Shown here: piece by piece, positions 13,069-28,400 of the stretch
Layout: each line of letters begins with the position of its first letter
Numbering within the stretch: position 1 is the first letter of the stretch
DNA from: Sphagnum compactum
Taxonomy: Eukaryota > Bryophyta > Sphagnopsida > Sphagnales
Assembly: GCA_965153455.1 (NCBI GenBank)
Contig: OZ234494.1
Span: forward strand, 26,651,354-26,715,353
Reading direction: 5' to 3'
Length of the DNA: 64,000 bases
Notes under the pieces: model-generated
What the model was told of the DNA's origin: nothing
Databases searched by the model: none
The model's input: only the letters and a program-made list of their open reading frames with translations
Translations under genes and position numbers: made by a program

Positions 13069-13795
13069 CTAATCCATACAATAATTATGCAAAACATAGG
13101 AAACAACAACTCTCAAAGCTTTATCAACTTTTGAATTTAAATGCTTCAATGTATGCCACCTATTCTTCAAAGACCCAAAGGCTACCCTCTCAAAATTCAG
13201 ACTTGAAACATATCATATTTTATTCACATCATTAAGATTATGGGTTTTCTAAGTCTTTTGCAAGTATGGTCGAATTGGATATGTAACATCACCAATGACA
13301 AAAGGTGTGCATCGAACACCTCTAACAACCACCATGGGCTCGTGTAATATTTCATGAATCTTCAATTGCTTATAAATGCTTGACATCTTGAACTACCCAC
13401 CATTGTGGACTCTGCCAAAGTGACTGGCACACACATGCCAACCGCTTGCAAGACAATGTTACGAAAAAAAATTCTATTAAAAAGATCACTTGCAACAAAT
13501 GTCATTCTTTTGTTGGGAAGGTCAAATAATGATATGTGAGGACCATCTATGGCTTCACAAATATTAGATGTGCCCATAAATATCACAAAAATAAGCAATA
13601 ATTTATGCAAACGTTCACCCCACAAAATACTTATGTGCTTGGTAAACAACTTGTCTTTATCACATAAGATATCACAAACTATGTCTATGTATCTCCTTAC
13701 ATTAGATGCTCCTATGTTGAATCAGTCAACAACGTGTGTAGCATTAGTTCCATGAACAAACCAGTAAAACACAGTTGGTATAATCTCTAGTTATG
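13069..13795 (-). pseudogene. decayed PIF/Harbinger transposase
   Basis: Reading leftwards from 13795, the frame gives a helix-turn-helix-like start (FVHGTNATHVVD, a stop, then FNIGASNVRRYIDIVCD). SNICEAIDGPHISLF follows, corresponding to the first catalytic Asp motif of the Harbinger DDE nuclease (A-I-D-G-x-H). After a frameshift near 13370 comes FVIGDVTYPIRPYL, the third-block G-D-x-x-Y-P motif. NFERVAFGSLKNRW then matches the E-x-x-F-G-x-L-K-x-R-W block holding the catalytic Glu. Last is VVVSYVLHNYCMD, the C-terminal V-L-H-N motif. In-frame stops and at least one frameshift make it non-functional. The order and spacing of blocks make the family assignment fairly secure. The element ends and target-site duplication were not found. 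Confidence 0.75.
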
Positions 13796-13799
13796 GTCT

Positions 13800-15563
13800 A
13801 ACAAGGTTCATAAATTAGGATTGAAAATATGAGGTTACCTTTAATACCAAATTGTGGAAGGCTTCAAAACTCATTTGTGGTACAACATGAACTTCCTATC
13901 CCTCATTTTTTCTGTTGTACCCCCACATAGTATGCTCCACAAAATCCCATTGAATGTACTACTTAGGTTTTTTCCACCTCATGCGAGATGGAGCTCTCTT
14001 CCTGCTTGAAATTGTGCCCAAGATTAGTAGCACATGCAAGCCTATTGAAGATCCAAAAAACTACGGACCCTTGACTTGAAAAATGCACAATCCCCCAATG
14101 TAAAAAAAATTGAACATCCAAATAAACACAACCTTCCCAATTTATCGTGTGATCCATCATGCACGAAAACTATGCTAGATCAAAATTGCATCATCAAAAT
14201 CACTCCAAAAATTGCATGAAAACTTGAAAAATCAAGTGCTGAAAAATGGAATAAAAAAATTGAAAAGTGAGATTTGAAACATAAAAAAAGAGTGATGGAA
14301 CCTTGTAATCACTAAGAGTGATGGAACCCTTGAGCATTGGGAGGGTAATGCATGATGAGTTTTGCAAGAAAAAAGCATAGCAAGTAAAGTACTCATACGT
14401 CTCTGACTGTCACTCACACCTAAAATTTCTAAATCCTAACTCTAATGCCTTGTACAAGTATACAAGGTGAGGTGCCTGCCCTACTGGAGGCATCTCACAG
14501 GCTTCACAAAACAAAAGCCCACACAGGGAAGGATATTGCTGTGTATGAGATATAAGAGGACAGCCCTGGTTGGTCCTCTTGGTTATTTAGCCATGACGAG
14601 TCTGTCACATCATAGTATTCTATGCCCTGGTAAATACCCACCCAACATTAGTACGGCTCTAGTCTTTCAGCCAACATGATGTCAGCCAACATGATGTCAA
14701 AGAGCTCGCCGTGTTTCAGCTGCCATGGCAACAATAGTTGGCAACTACCAATAGCACAGTCGTTGTGCAATCATTTACAGTCACAACTAGAAACTGCAGT
14801 GATCTTTCAGCTGTCCTTGTGATGTCAGAGACATGTTTTGCAGATATATTGTTCATCCCGGTTCATAAAAACCACCATACTTTCTGCTCCGTACCTCCTA
14901 GACTCCTACCACCATTTTGAGCTGCATCAGTTTGCACTCTAAGCCATATATATGTCTGGGGAGTCTAGATGCATGTAGATACATATGAGGGCTAGTGAAT
15001 TGTTAGTGGATAAGCAGTAAAAACTGCAACTGAACTTACCACCCTGGTCTACTGCAGAACTGGATTCCTCAGGCTCATCGTGCAATTGTTTTCAACACTG
15101 AGTTTACATGCCAATCACAAACCTCAAACTTGCTCTGCGTGCATACTCTTGCAACAGAGTAGTAGATGGCCTCATAGTATGAGTTACAGTTGTTATCACA
15201 ATTGTCTAACAATCCACAATGGAAGTGTAGATCTATGACTTGACTCAAGCTGCAACTGGTGCCATATAAATAAAGGAATTTGGAAGTAAATGTAGCCACT
15301 GCCACATAGACACTTACAATGCAGATCAAATGCTGTGCTTAATGTTTTCTTGCTGCTACTTGTATGTCACTATGATATGCTTCACCCTCAGTCACCTAAC
15401 TATCAATACACAGAGAGGAGAGAGTGAGAAAGATTTGCTAGGCAAACATTTGGGTAGTGTGCCATAATGACAGTGTTGACAGATCAACATGCACATCAAC
15501 AATGCACATCACTAGACAGAAAACTTGCCACTTGGTTCTCAATCTGGGCTCTGAGCCAACTCC
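13800..15563. other. spacer between the transposon remnant and the aminotransferase gene
   Basis: No gene is supported. Up to about 14.4 kb the DNA is AT-rich and likely still transposon-derived. After that base composition rises toward genic levels, and the last few hundred bases are probably 3' flank or 3' UTR of the aminotransferase. Confidence 0.5.
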
Positions 15564-19424
<3,861 letters not shown>

Positions 19425-22400
19425 GACTGGCGGCTGCTGCAAGAGCTTTCGTTGCTTCCTCCCTCCTCACTCCCTAATCTCGAGACTCTAGTAACACAAG
19501 CCGGAGCTCCTTTAAACCATTCCAGGGAACTCCAACGCCTCTCAACAAATCCTTCTGTCCCACAGCTTCTAAGCACAGAAAAATCGCACCAAACGTAAGA
19601 AAGAAACTCTCTAACTGAGATGCAGAAGACACAAAATCATCGAACCCTTTCAGGAAAATCAAACCACACAAATTGCAACCCAAATTATGTGCCTCTGTCT
19701 ATCTGTCCGTCTCTCTGCAGAATGATATGAAGGAAATCCAAAGAATCACAAGACGAGACGCAGCTGCAGCAGCAGACTTGAGTTCTAAACACACATTAAA
19801 AAGCAACAAACGGAAAGATGGAGTGGATGGTGGGGAGATGGGTTGCCGGTGATGGGGTGGATGGGGATGGGGGAGGACGGAAGAGGGGAGAAGAAGAAAG
19901 TGGTCACCAGAAGATTGGGCCGGCCACAAACGAACGGCGACTATTTGAGAATGAATCTTGTTGGGTACCTGAATCGGAAGTCAAAACCTGTGAATGAATC
20001 AAGCGAAAGTGGTGAGGTTTGGGACACGGCAATTCGATCCAAGGCCAACTTTAGACCACGCGACAATCTCGCAGAAAGAAAATGCGCAATTGAGCAATCT
20101 CAGCCTTTCGAAAGTTTCCATCTTGCTTCGACCCTGATTGACTCATGCTCATTGGGTTCTTTCTTGGGTCCTTGTTTGGGTCCCTGGTTTCTGGCCTATC
20201 CGACTTCATCGGCGGCCATCTATCCCTTTAGGTGACGAAATCATATCGCTCTATGTGGCAGGTTGTGAGGAGTTTTGGGAAATCGAATGGAAGAGGAAGA
20301 GGACACCACAAACATCTGCGACGACCACAAACGTCGCTTCTTCACGGAGGTCCTTTTGTTTACATTCCCTTTTTTTCCTTCGACTTTGGCGGGTAAGTTT
20401 GCGTGGCCCTGGAAATTTTGCCAAGAAAAGAAGACCTGATCCATCAGCATTCAGTAAGAATCGTAAAAGAAACACAGCACCTGACGGTAGCAATGACTCT
20501 TTACACATGACCCACTTCTTCTCGAGTCTGAGAAGAGATTGAGATGGATGAATCAACAACAATCAACAACAACAATATCAGAAATTTGTTGCTGCTGAGC
20601 TCAATTCTGTCAGGGTTTTTCCAAGAGCAAGTGGAGGAGGAAGCGGGCACACAGAATTGGCGCCCCTTCTGCAAATCACCACGGAGAGAGCACTGCAAAA
20701 ACCTCTCTTCTGTTTTCCTTACAGGAAGAGCATCACCATGGGGTAACATTTTTTGATACAGTAGTGATCCAGTCCTGAGCAATATCATGGCCAACTGTAT
20801 ACCACCCACTGTGAGAGAATTGCAACGAATGTCATACAGTTGCAGACACACAAGAAATTGCAGTGAGAAATCAAAGCCCTGAAGAATTGCACACACTTTC
20901 ATGAAGTAAAAGCTTTACATGTTTCTCAGTAGACAGGTTCTTAGATCCTTACCCCCTCATAAGGATGAGTTCTGCTCTACACACAGGTGTACCAGAACTG
21001 CTTCTCTGATGGACTCAGAGGATCCAAGCAGATAAGAATGCCGTTCTTTCTAAGTAAGGCCCTCTTCAGACATCTGTTATATAAATGTTGACAATCTGCA
21101 CAAGAGCAAAAAGTTTTGCTTCTTGAAGACTTCTCCCAAGGCATCACATTGGCATGGGTTTCACAAGCACCAAACGCGCCAGAAGTTTTCAACATACTTG
21201 AGTCCCTCAAGTCATCACCATGGATTTTGCAAACACCAAAGCCATTCCAGACAGAGTGTGATCACTTTCAACATCCTGAACAGGTATCAAACCAGAAATG
21301 GCACCAACAAAGGGTTCATACAGTGCTCAAAATTTCAGCAAATGTTCTCAGGTAAGAAGAGTTGAGGAAACTTGTCCCTCACAAAACCACCACCAAAAGT
21401 GTGAGGTTTTTAAGCTGTAAACAGTTTACCCCTACTTCCATTTTCTCCAATTCAGAGGAGGCAGCATGAATCCTTGATCTTCAAAATCCTTTGAATTTCC
21501 TTCTGCATCTTCCTTCAGGCAAACTGTGCATGATTCCAAGAGTTGGATTCGTAGTTATTTCCACAAACAAAACATTTTCAGCTCATTACATCCTCCACTG
21601 GCAGGAAAATAAGATCACTGCAGGTTCATGCACACAATTCCAATGACCTCATAATCTGATACTTGGTAGAGGAATTACTTCTGTGGTACATTCAGAGCTG
21701 CAGCTGCAAAGGATCAAGCCTGTTATGATCACCCTTGGGTTTAAGCACTGGTTATGTAATACTATGTGGCAATGATTCTAAATCCATTGATGATTGTACC
21801 CAAGGAAACAGAGCAACTGTTACAACTCAAGACCATCCATTCATTTTCACCTTTGCTTGCTTCAAATTCCAAGCTTGCAGGGTGCTTACACACTTTGGTG
21901 AATGCAGTCATTTACTCGTTGCATTTCAGGCTGCTTGCATTTCAGGCCCACATTTCATATAGGGCATTGTTAGCCACAGAGAGCTCTGTCCTGTCTCAGC
22001 CAGCTGATTTCTTACTTGAATATTCTATGATTATCTATTCTTTCTTTTGCTCATAACACACAAATCAAATGAAGAAAAAATGCACAACGAACGCAAGTTT
22101 GAGACATTGCAGCTCTTCTCTACCTGGAAACTATCTAGATACATGAAGAAACATTAGCTGGGTTCATACACAAAACTCCCAACAGAGTTCAATGCTCTCA
22201 ACAAAAATCATTCAGAAAGTAGAGAAATTTCAGACCACCAGAAAGAGGGTGACTGCAGATCAGTACACTTGGTGGAAGATTGACTCGGTGTGTACAATTA
22301 AAAAACCTGAGTTGCACAGGAAATTTCAACATTGTGAAGTTGGACTGTCAGTGGACTTGGTTTATAGAGAAACTTGGAAATTAGTTCAAATTGAGCATTT

Positions 22401-23430
22401 CTTCCTGTGAGGGAAAATTGTAGGAGCATGTACCTTGCTAGAGGCACATCAGATGTCCATAAACCGGATGTTCCTCAGCAAAGCATTGGATCCATCCACA
22501 AAGCAACTTTTTGATCCACTGCGTCAACAAGTCTTTCAAGTGCCTGTATACTTGTATTGGTGTGGTGCCTGAGAGAAACTTCTTCCCTCACAATCACCCA
22601 CAAGTGCCCCCTGCAAACCTCAACTAATAGGTTATGAAGTGCCACACAAAAATACAGATTCTCCTCTTTGGCAGACACTGAATTTGTAAGCTAAGTGTGC
22701 AACCTCTTCCCCACCCTTCAAATCCTCAACCATACCACAGAGAGAAATGAGAAGAACCCAAAGGTATGTACATCTTGTCTTCAGGGCTTGGAATGTGAGA
22801 CATACAGATAGAGAGACTGAGGAGGGAAAGACATACTCCTGTCATTAGGCTTTGCCTTAAGTTCATCGCCATAGAACTGGCAATCCTTTTCAACTCCCAG
22901 ATCCTAAACCTCTCAGTTGGAGGAAGATCCAGAGAACTGCATAATCAAAAGACACAGAGAACTCTGCATACAGGTAAGCAAAAAGAACAAAAGAGATGAA
23001 ACTGATACACAGCAGCATCAAAGGAAGAAGACAAGGGAGGTGATCTGTGGGCACAGAATCAAAGTTGCAATCAAGACATCTTCTTCCTCAAATTCCAACC
23101 ATCTGCCACAATGTTTGGTCATCACCACAGCATCTCAGAACATCAGTGGACACCACTCTCACATGAAACACAAATGCAATGACAACTGCTACAATCCAAG
23201 CCTTCAACTTCAAACTGAGGCAAAGAGCTAGAGACAAGCTTCAAGATCTCATGCAGAATAGACGAGAAATTTTGATAGCTCAGCTTTGTGTGGGCTTTCC
23301 CTCTTCTGGAAAGGAAGCAAAAGAAAAAGCTCTCTGCGCACAACGCACTTGTGAAATTCCTCTCAGTAGGCTAATGTACGTTTAGCATCCTTCTTTCTGT
23401 TTCCCAAACTTCATTCCTGAAAATGAGTAG
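19425..23430. other. intergenic DNA and 5' flank of the aminotransferase gene
   Basis: The first few hundred bases right of 19424 are the leader and promoter of the aminotransferase, which is read leftwards. Open frames at 19843-20235, 20138-20542 and 20544-20756 have no recognisable content or splice logic. Nothing else was seen up to the tandem repeat. Confidence 0.45.
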
Positions 23431-24215
23431 TCAGGAGATTTCATATGGAGATGGATCTGTGTCATGCGATAAATTCTCGACAGTCACTGTTTTGTCATGA
23501 TCAGAACCGAAAGGAGCTTGATCTTTCAGTGGAATTCTCAACCACCTCTGTTTCACATTGATCACAACAGCAAGGAAATTCATTTTTCAGTGGAGCTCTC
23601 AACCGCCTCTGTTTTCCACTGATCACAACAGCATGGAACTCAATCTTTCAGTGGAATTCTCGACAACCTCTGTTTTACAATGATCAGAACCGTAAGGAAC
23701 TTGATCTTTCAGTAGAATTCTTCACAGCCTTTGTTTTGTAATGATCAGAACAGAAAGGAGCTTGATCTTCAGTGAAATTCTCGACCACCTGTGTTTCACA
23801 TTGATCACTACAGCAAGGAAGTCCATCTTTCAGTGCAACTCTCAACACCTCTGTTTTCCAATGATCATAACAGCATGGAACTCAATCTTTGAGTGGAATT
23901 CTTGACAGCCTCTGTTTTACAATGCTCAGAACAGTAAGGAACTTGATCTTTCAGTAGAATTCTCGACAGCCTTTGTTTTGCAATGATCACAGCAGTCAGG
24001 AACTCAATCTCTCAGCGCAATTCTCCACAGCCTCTGTTTTGTTATGATCAGAACCGTAAGGAACTCCATCTTTGAGTGGAATTCTTCAACAGCCTCTGTT
24101 TTGTACTGATCAGAACACCGAGGAGCTCAATCTTTCGATGGAATTCGCGACAGCCTCTGTGTTGTAATCATCGGAACAGTAAGAAACTCCATCTTTCGGT
24201 TTCCACGTTGATCGC
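23431..24215 (+). repeat. 61-bp tandem repeat with four-unit higher-order structure
   Basis: Eleven full units start at 23513, 23574, 23635, 23696, 23757, 23817, 23877, 23938, 23999, 24060 and 24122 (lengths 60-62). Degenerate units lie on both sides. A typical unit runs GGAACT-CAATCTTTCAGTGG, then AATTCTCGACAGCCTCTG, then TTTTACAATGATCAGAACAG. Units 1-4 resemble units 5-8 one to one. For example, units 1 and 5 share CCACC and TTTCACATTGATCAC, and units 2 and 6 share GTTTTCCA and ACAGCAT. The original four-unit block of about 243 bp was therefore itself duplicated. No open frame crosses the array. Confidence 0.9.
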
Positions 24216-25454
24216 CAACTTGTAGGCCATTTGTAACTGTAAACAGTGATGAAGAATTTCTGCTCAATTGAACACGCAAAAGTAGACAAAGAAACGCAAC
24301 AAAAAGAATACCTTGGCAACACCTTGCTTGGCTACTTGGCGATTCGGATTAGCTGCTAGGTGCTCTCGCATGATTGTCTGGCGAACGAAGCCCTGCGCTC
24401 GAAAACAGCGAGTTTGTTCGCGTCTCCAGTCATACGATTCATGGAAGAAACCTGCAAATTGATGAGAGAAAACAACCAGCCATCAAAAATGGAAGACCAA
24501 AATCGCACAAGGAGGTTTGTCAGACACGGATACTCAAGTTAGAAGATGAGAATGATGAGCGATCTGCAGGACAACAAACTCGAGATGACACTTCAAAAGT
24601 CTGGATCTTTCTTGTTGAGAAAAAGCAGAATCCGAGTCCAAACAAGCTCCAAAAAAAGTTCTGCTGCTCATTCTTCGGTTTCAGACTTCAGACCGTTTGC
24701 ATTTGGCGCCTTGTGCTCGGATGTGCAAAACTCTCACCTTTGCTTCATCTTCAAGAAGGTTTTGTCTTGTAATTTACTCATCGACGGGAGGAGAACAAGC
24801 AATCCAAGCGTGTCTGCCTATCTGCGGTTGCTTCACGCTCTAGCCTTGGCGTGGATATTGGCGTGCCTTCCTTTGCATGTTCTGACTGCAGCTGCTTCAC
24901 GCTGAGGGACCCATTGCCTCCTCCGATCTGCAGAAGCAAATTGCAGTTACGATTTCCTTCTCTTTTTTCTGGGAGCGTCAAGTCTTTGTGCACAGGAAAA
25001 GCTGGGAATGCATGCCCTATGCAAGCTCCTTCACCTGCATCTTTATAGTTAATAAAAGCTCCATCTTTGCTGTCTCAAGGATTTTGTAATATTCAGGAGG
25101 AGGAGGAGTAGTTGATAGTTGCCTCTATCGCCTCCTTTCGTTGAAGCTCTTGGATTTGCAGAGAGCAGTTTTGACTACAAATCTGTTCCTGGGAGCGGCA
25201 GGCTTTCCGGAGAAGGAAGAGTTCTGAATCGTGCCTTATTGCAATATCTTTCTTGTGTTCTTTTGGTTTGCAAACCTCAAGAGATTGTGCACTGTGAACT
25301 CTTTCTGCAATCCTTCTTGTGTGAAGGATTCACAATCATGTAGGGGAAGAGATTAGGGCATAAGGGTTTTGGACTGGTGCATCGTTTTGGTTCTGGAGAT
25401 GGATGGAGCTGGATATTATTGAGAGTTCGGCAGAAGAGAGAGCTTCTTGTGGCG
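24216..25454. other. 5' flank and probable leader of VPS41
   Basis: No gene is supported here. The overlapping frames at 24360-24905 differ by strand and frame and carry no recognised motif. The last several hundred bases are likely promoter and 5' UTR of VPS41. Confidence 0.45.
25338..25422 (+). promoter_or_regulatory. upstream ORFs ahead of VPS41, including an AUG-stop
   Basis: ATGTAG at 25338-25343 is a minimal start-stop element. ATG at 25399 opens eight codons ending TGA at 25422. Both lie within 120 bp of the main start at 25455, so they are probably in the leader if transcription starts upstream of 25338. Any effect on translation is inference. Confidence 0.35.
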
Positions 25455-28400
25455 ATGGCGCTTCCCGAGTCCACAGGAGCGGCGGATCCAGCTCTAGTGG
25501 ACTCCTTCTCGTCGATGTCACCTGTTCCCGCCGCGAGTCCTTCAAGTCCCTTGCAAGATGGGGGAGAAGGTGATGACGAGTTGGGAGATGATGACGATTC
25601 CTTGTCCAGAGATGATGACGACGAGGACGACGAGGGGGAAGATGAGGAACCGCGGCTTAAGTACCAGAGGCTGGGAGGGAGTGTGCCTTCGTTGCTTTCT
25701 TCGGACGCTGCTTCTTGCCTCACTGTTGCTGAGCGCATCATCGCCCTCGGGACACATGACGGAACTGTGCACTTGCTGGACTTTCAAGGCAACCAGGTTC
25801 TGTCTCCTCCCCCCCCCTCTCTCTCTCTCTCTTGTTGTTAGTGTATTGGGTCCGCATCAGCACATTTGTTGGATACATTGCTTCTGCTTGCTGTTCCTAC
25901 ATCTAAGATTTGCCAGCACTATGGCCTCAGGCAGTCAGGATTGGCGCGCAAGAGTGCTTTCAGAATTAGGGTCTGGAAATTTGGTTATCCAGAAGAAAAC
26001 AGGTATTATGGTTCTGAAAAGCATTAGACTTTTGGAAGCAGAGAGTTCCAGTGCTTCTCCAGATGGAAAATTCATTGGATTTCAGAGAAAGGAGATGTCC
26101 TGACAGATCTTCAGCGAGGGTTTGCATATAACCTGTTTGATTCTATACATGATATTGAAAAGGTTAGCTCTTTGGAAGAAGTTTAGTATTGAACAATTCC
26201 AGGTGATCCTCACTGTTGTTGGCAGGTTAGAGAGTTTCGTGCACACACAGCTACAGTGAATGAGGTGAGCATTGATTCCAATGGCGAGTATGTCGGAAGC
26301 TGTTCAGATGATGGAACAGTAGTCATCAGTAGTTTGTACACAGACGAGAAGGAGAAGTTTGATTACCAGCGACCCATGAAAGCTGTTGCACTGGACCCTG
26401 AGTACTCTCGCAAAACCTCAAGGCAGTTTGTGGCTGGAGGATTAGCAGGCCAGCTTCTCTTCATCAGCAAGGGTTGGCTTGGGTATCGAGAGCAAGTAAT
26501 CTTCTGCAGTTTCTCTCCACTGTGACACTTCTCACAATAACCCACATTAATGGTTTTGATTATCCCTGCACAGTCCCTGTTGGAGCTTTGTGTTTCTTTG
26601 CTTGAAGAGTTATTGACCTATCTTCAATGCTGATTAATACTTGCTGGAGTTTTTCAGGTGGACATCTCTGATCTGACAGCAGGTTGCATGACAGAAGGAA
26701 AACCCATGAGTGATAGAGGAATGTGGTTAGAAAGGAAACAGGCAAGCTGACATAGAGCTGTATGGGTGTGGCAGGTACTGCATTCAGGAGAAGGAACTGT
26801 GCATGTTGTGAAATGGCGGACAAGTCTGATTGCTTGGGCCAATGATGCAGGAGTCAAAATCTATGACACAGCTTCATATCAACGTATCACTTTTATTGAG
26901 CGTGTTCCTCACAGTAGCCTTCTACGGCCTCAACTGGTTTGGCAGGTCTACCTCTTTCTCTTTCCCCCATTATTTTGCTTGAGCTTTCTTGGTCACAAGT
27001 CTGTGTACTATAACCCTAGGTTAGGGTACTTATATGGTCCTGAGGGGAAATCTTGCATACATGAATCAGGATGACACAGTCCTGATCATAGGATGGGCCG
27101 ACTATATCAAGATCGCAGTTGTGAAGACAAGAGGATGGGATGGGATGAAAGGGACGCTTGGGCCAGGCGCCAAATATGTTGAGATATTGTCAGTGTTCCA
27201 GACAGATTATTATGTTTCTGGGCTTGCTCCATATGGTGATGCCCTTGTGGTACTGGCTTACCTTCCTGACAAGGAGGATGGGCAAACTGATTCGGAGCGA
27301 GGTTCAGCATTCCCAAGACAGGTAACAGTGCTGTGAACTTCACTATGAAAATACAACTATGAGGAGTGGTTTGGTCCTCCTGATTTTAGTGGAAGCCTGC
27401 TTTGATCCATAACTGATGGGAAAAATGGGAAGTTGTAGTCATAAGCAATCAGAAATCCTAAGCAGAATGCCTTTCCACTGGCTGATCTTACCCTGCTTTC
27501 TTTTAGTGACCAGTGATAAGGTTCTGTAGCAGGGACATGCACAACGACCAGAAGTGCGTATTGTGACATTTAAGAATGAGGAACTGGCCACCGATGCTCT
27601 GTCCATCCATGGCTATGAGCACTACAAGGCCAAAGATTATGTGCTTGCTCATGCTCCATTTACTGGTATGGTTTCATGGCTTGAAGGTCATTTGTCAGAA
27701 GGGCATGCACACTGATTGTTGGAATTTCTTTGGCATGGGCAGGGTTACAGCTCAGCAGATTGCTAGGCTAAGGTCTTGTAGTTGCTTCATGAAATGCATT
27801 CATCCTGAGATTGAGTAAGATGTATGTTTAACAGCATTTTGTTTGAGCACAGTTTTAGGGGTGTTTCCATCCCATCTTGATGTGTAAGTGTAAGCAGTAG
27901 GTGCCTAAGATTCAGAACCACAGGTGTCATGGCAGTGATTTTAGTCTGATCTGTAATATGAAACTTGATGATTGATGGTTAATTAATATATTTTAGAAAG
28001 AGGAGTGTCATATATGCTGTTTTTCCTTCTGGTGTTCGTTAATTGTTGCTGGCATATTGGCATTTGCTGTTCCAGGAAGCAGCATAGCAGGAGGCCAATG
28101 GGCAGCTGGTGATGAGCCTCTGTACTACATTGTGTCTCCTAAGGACGTTGTCCTTGCGAAGCCAAGGTTTCTTCTCCTTCTGATGATTTCCCAATTCATG
28201 TCATAAGCTTTTTGCATGAGCTCTTTGTTGCATCTACCATTTAGTCCTTCTGCTTCATATGAAGATCAATTCAGCATTTAAAGGAAGGGAATGTCATCAA
28301 CCTTCCTCTTAACATATGAAACCTTTTTTAGGATGGCTGTGTGAAGGTGCATTGCAAGTTTAGAAAAATAGAGGCAGTGCAGAACTTATAGTGGGAGGAA

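Noticed and set aside
14447-14470. Imperfect palindrome around CCTTGTACAAGTATACAAGG as an end of the Harbinger element
   Set aside because: Only seven to eight bases pair, and no partner was found near the other side of the element.
19843-20542. Open frames of 130 and 134 codons upstream of the aminotransferase
   Set aside because: They overlap each other and reverse frames, carry no motif, and fall in the leader or promoter region of the reverse-strand gene.
25558-26103. 181-codon frame over VPS41 exon 1 and intron 1
   Set aside because: It is a shadow of exon 1 in another frame; the VPS41 frame is clear and joins in phase to exon 2.
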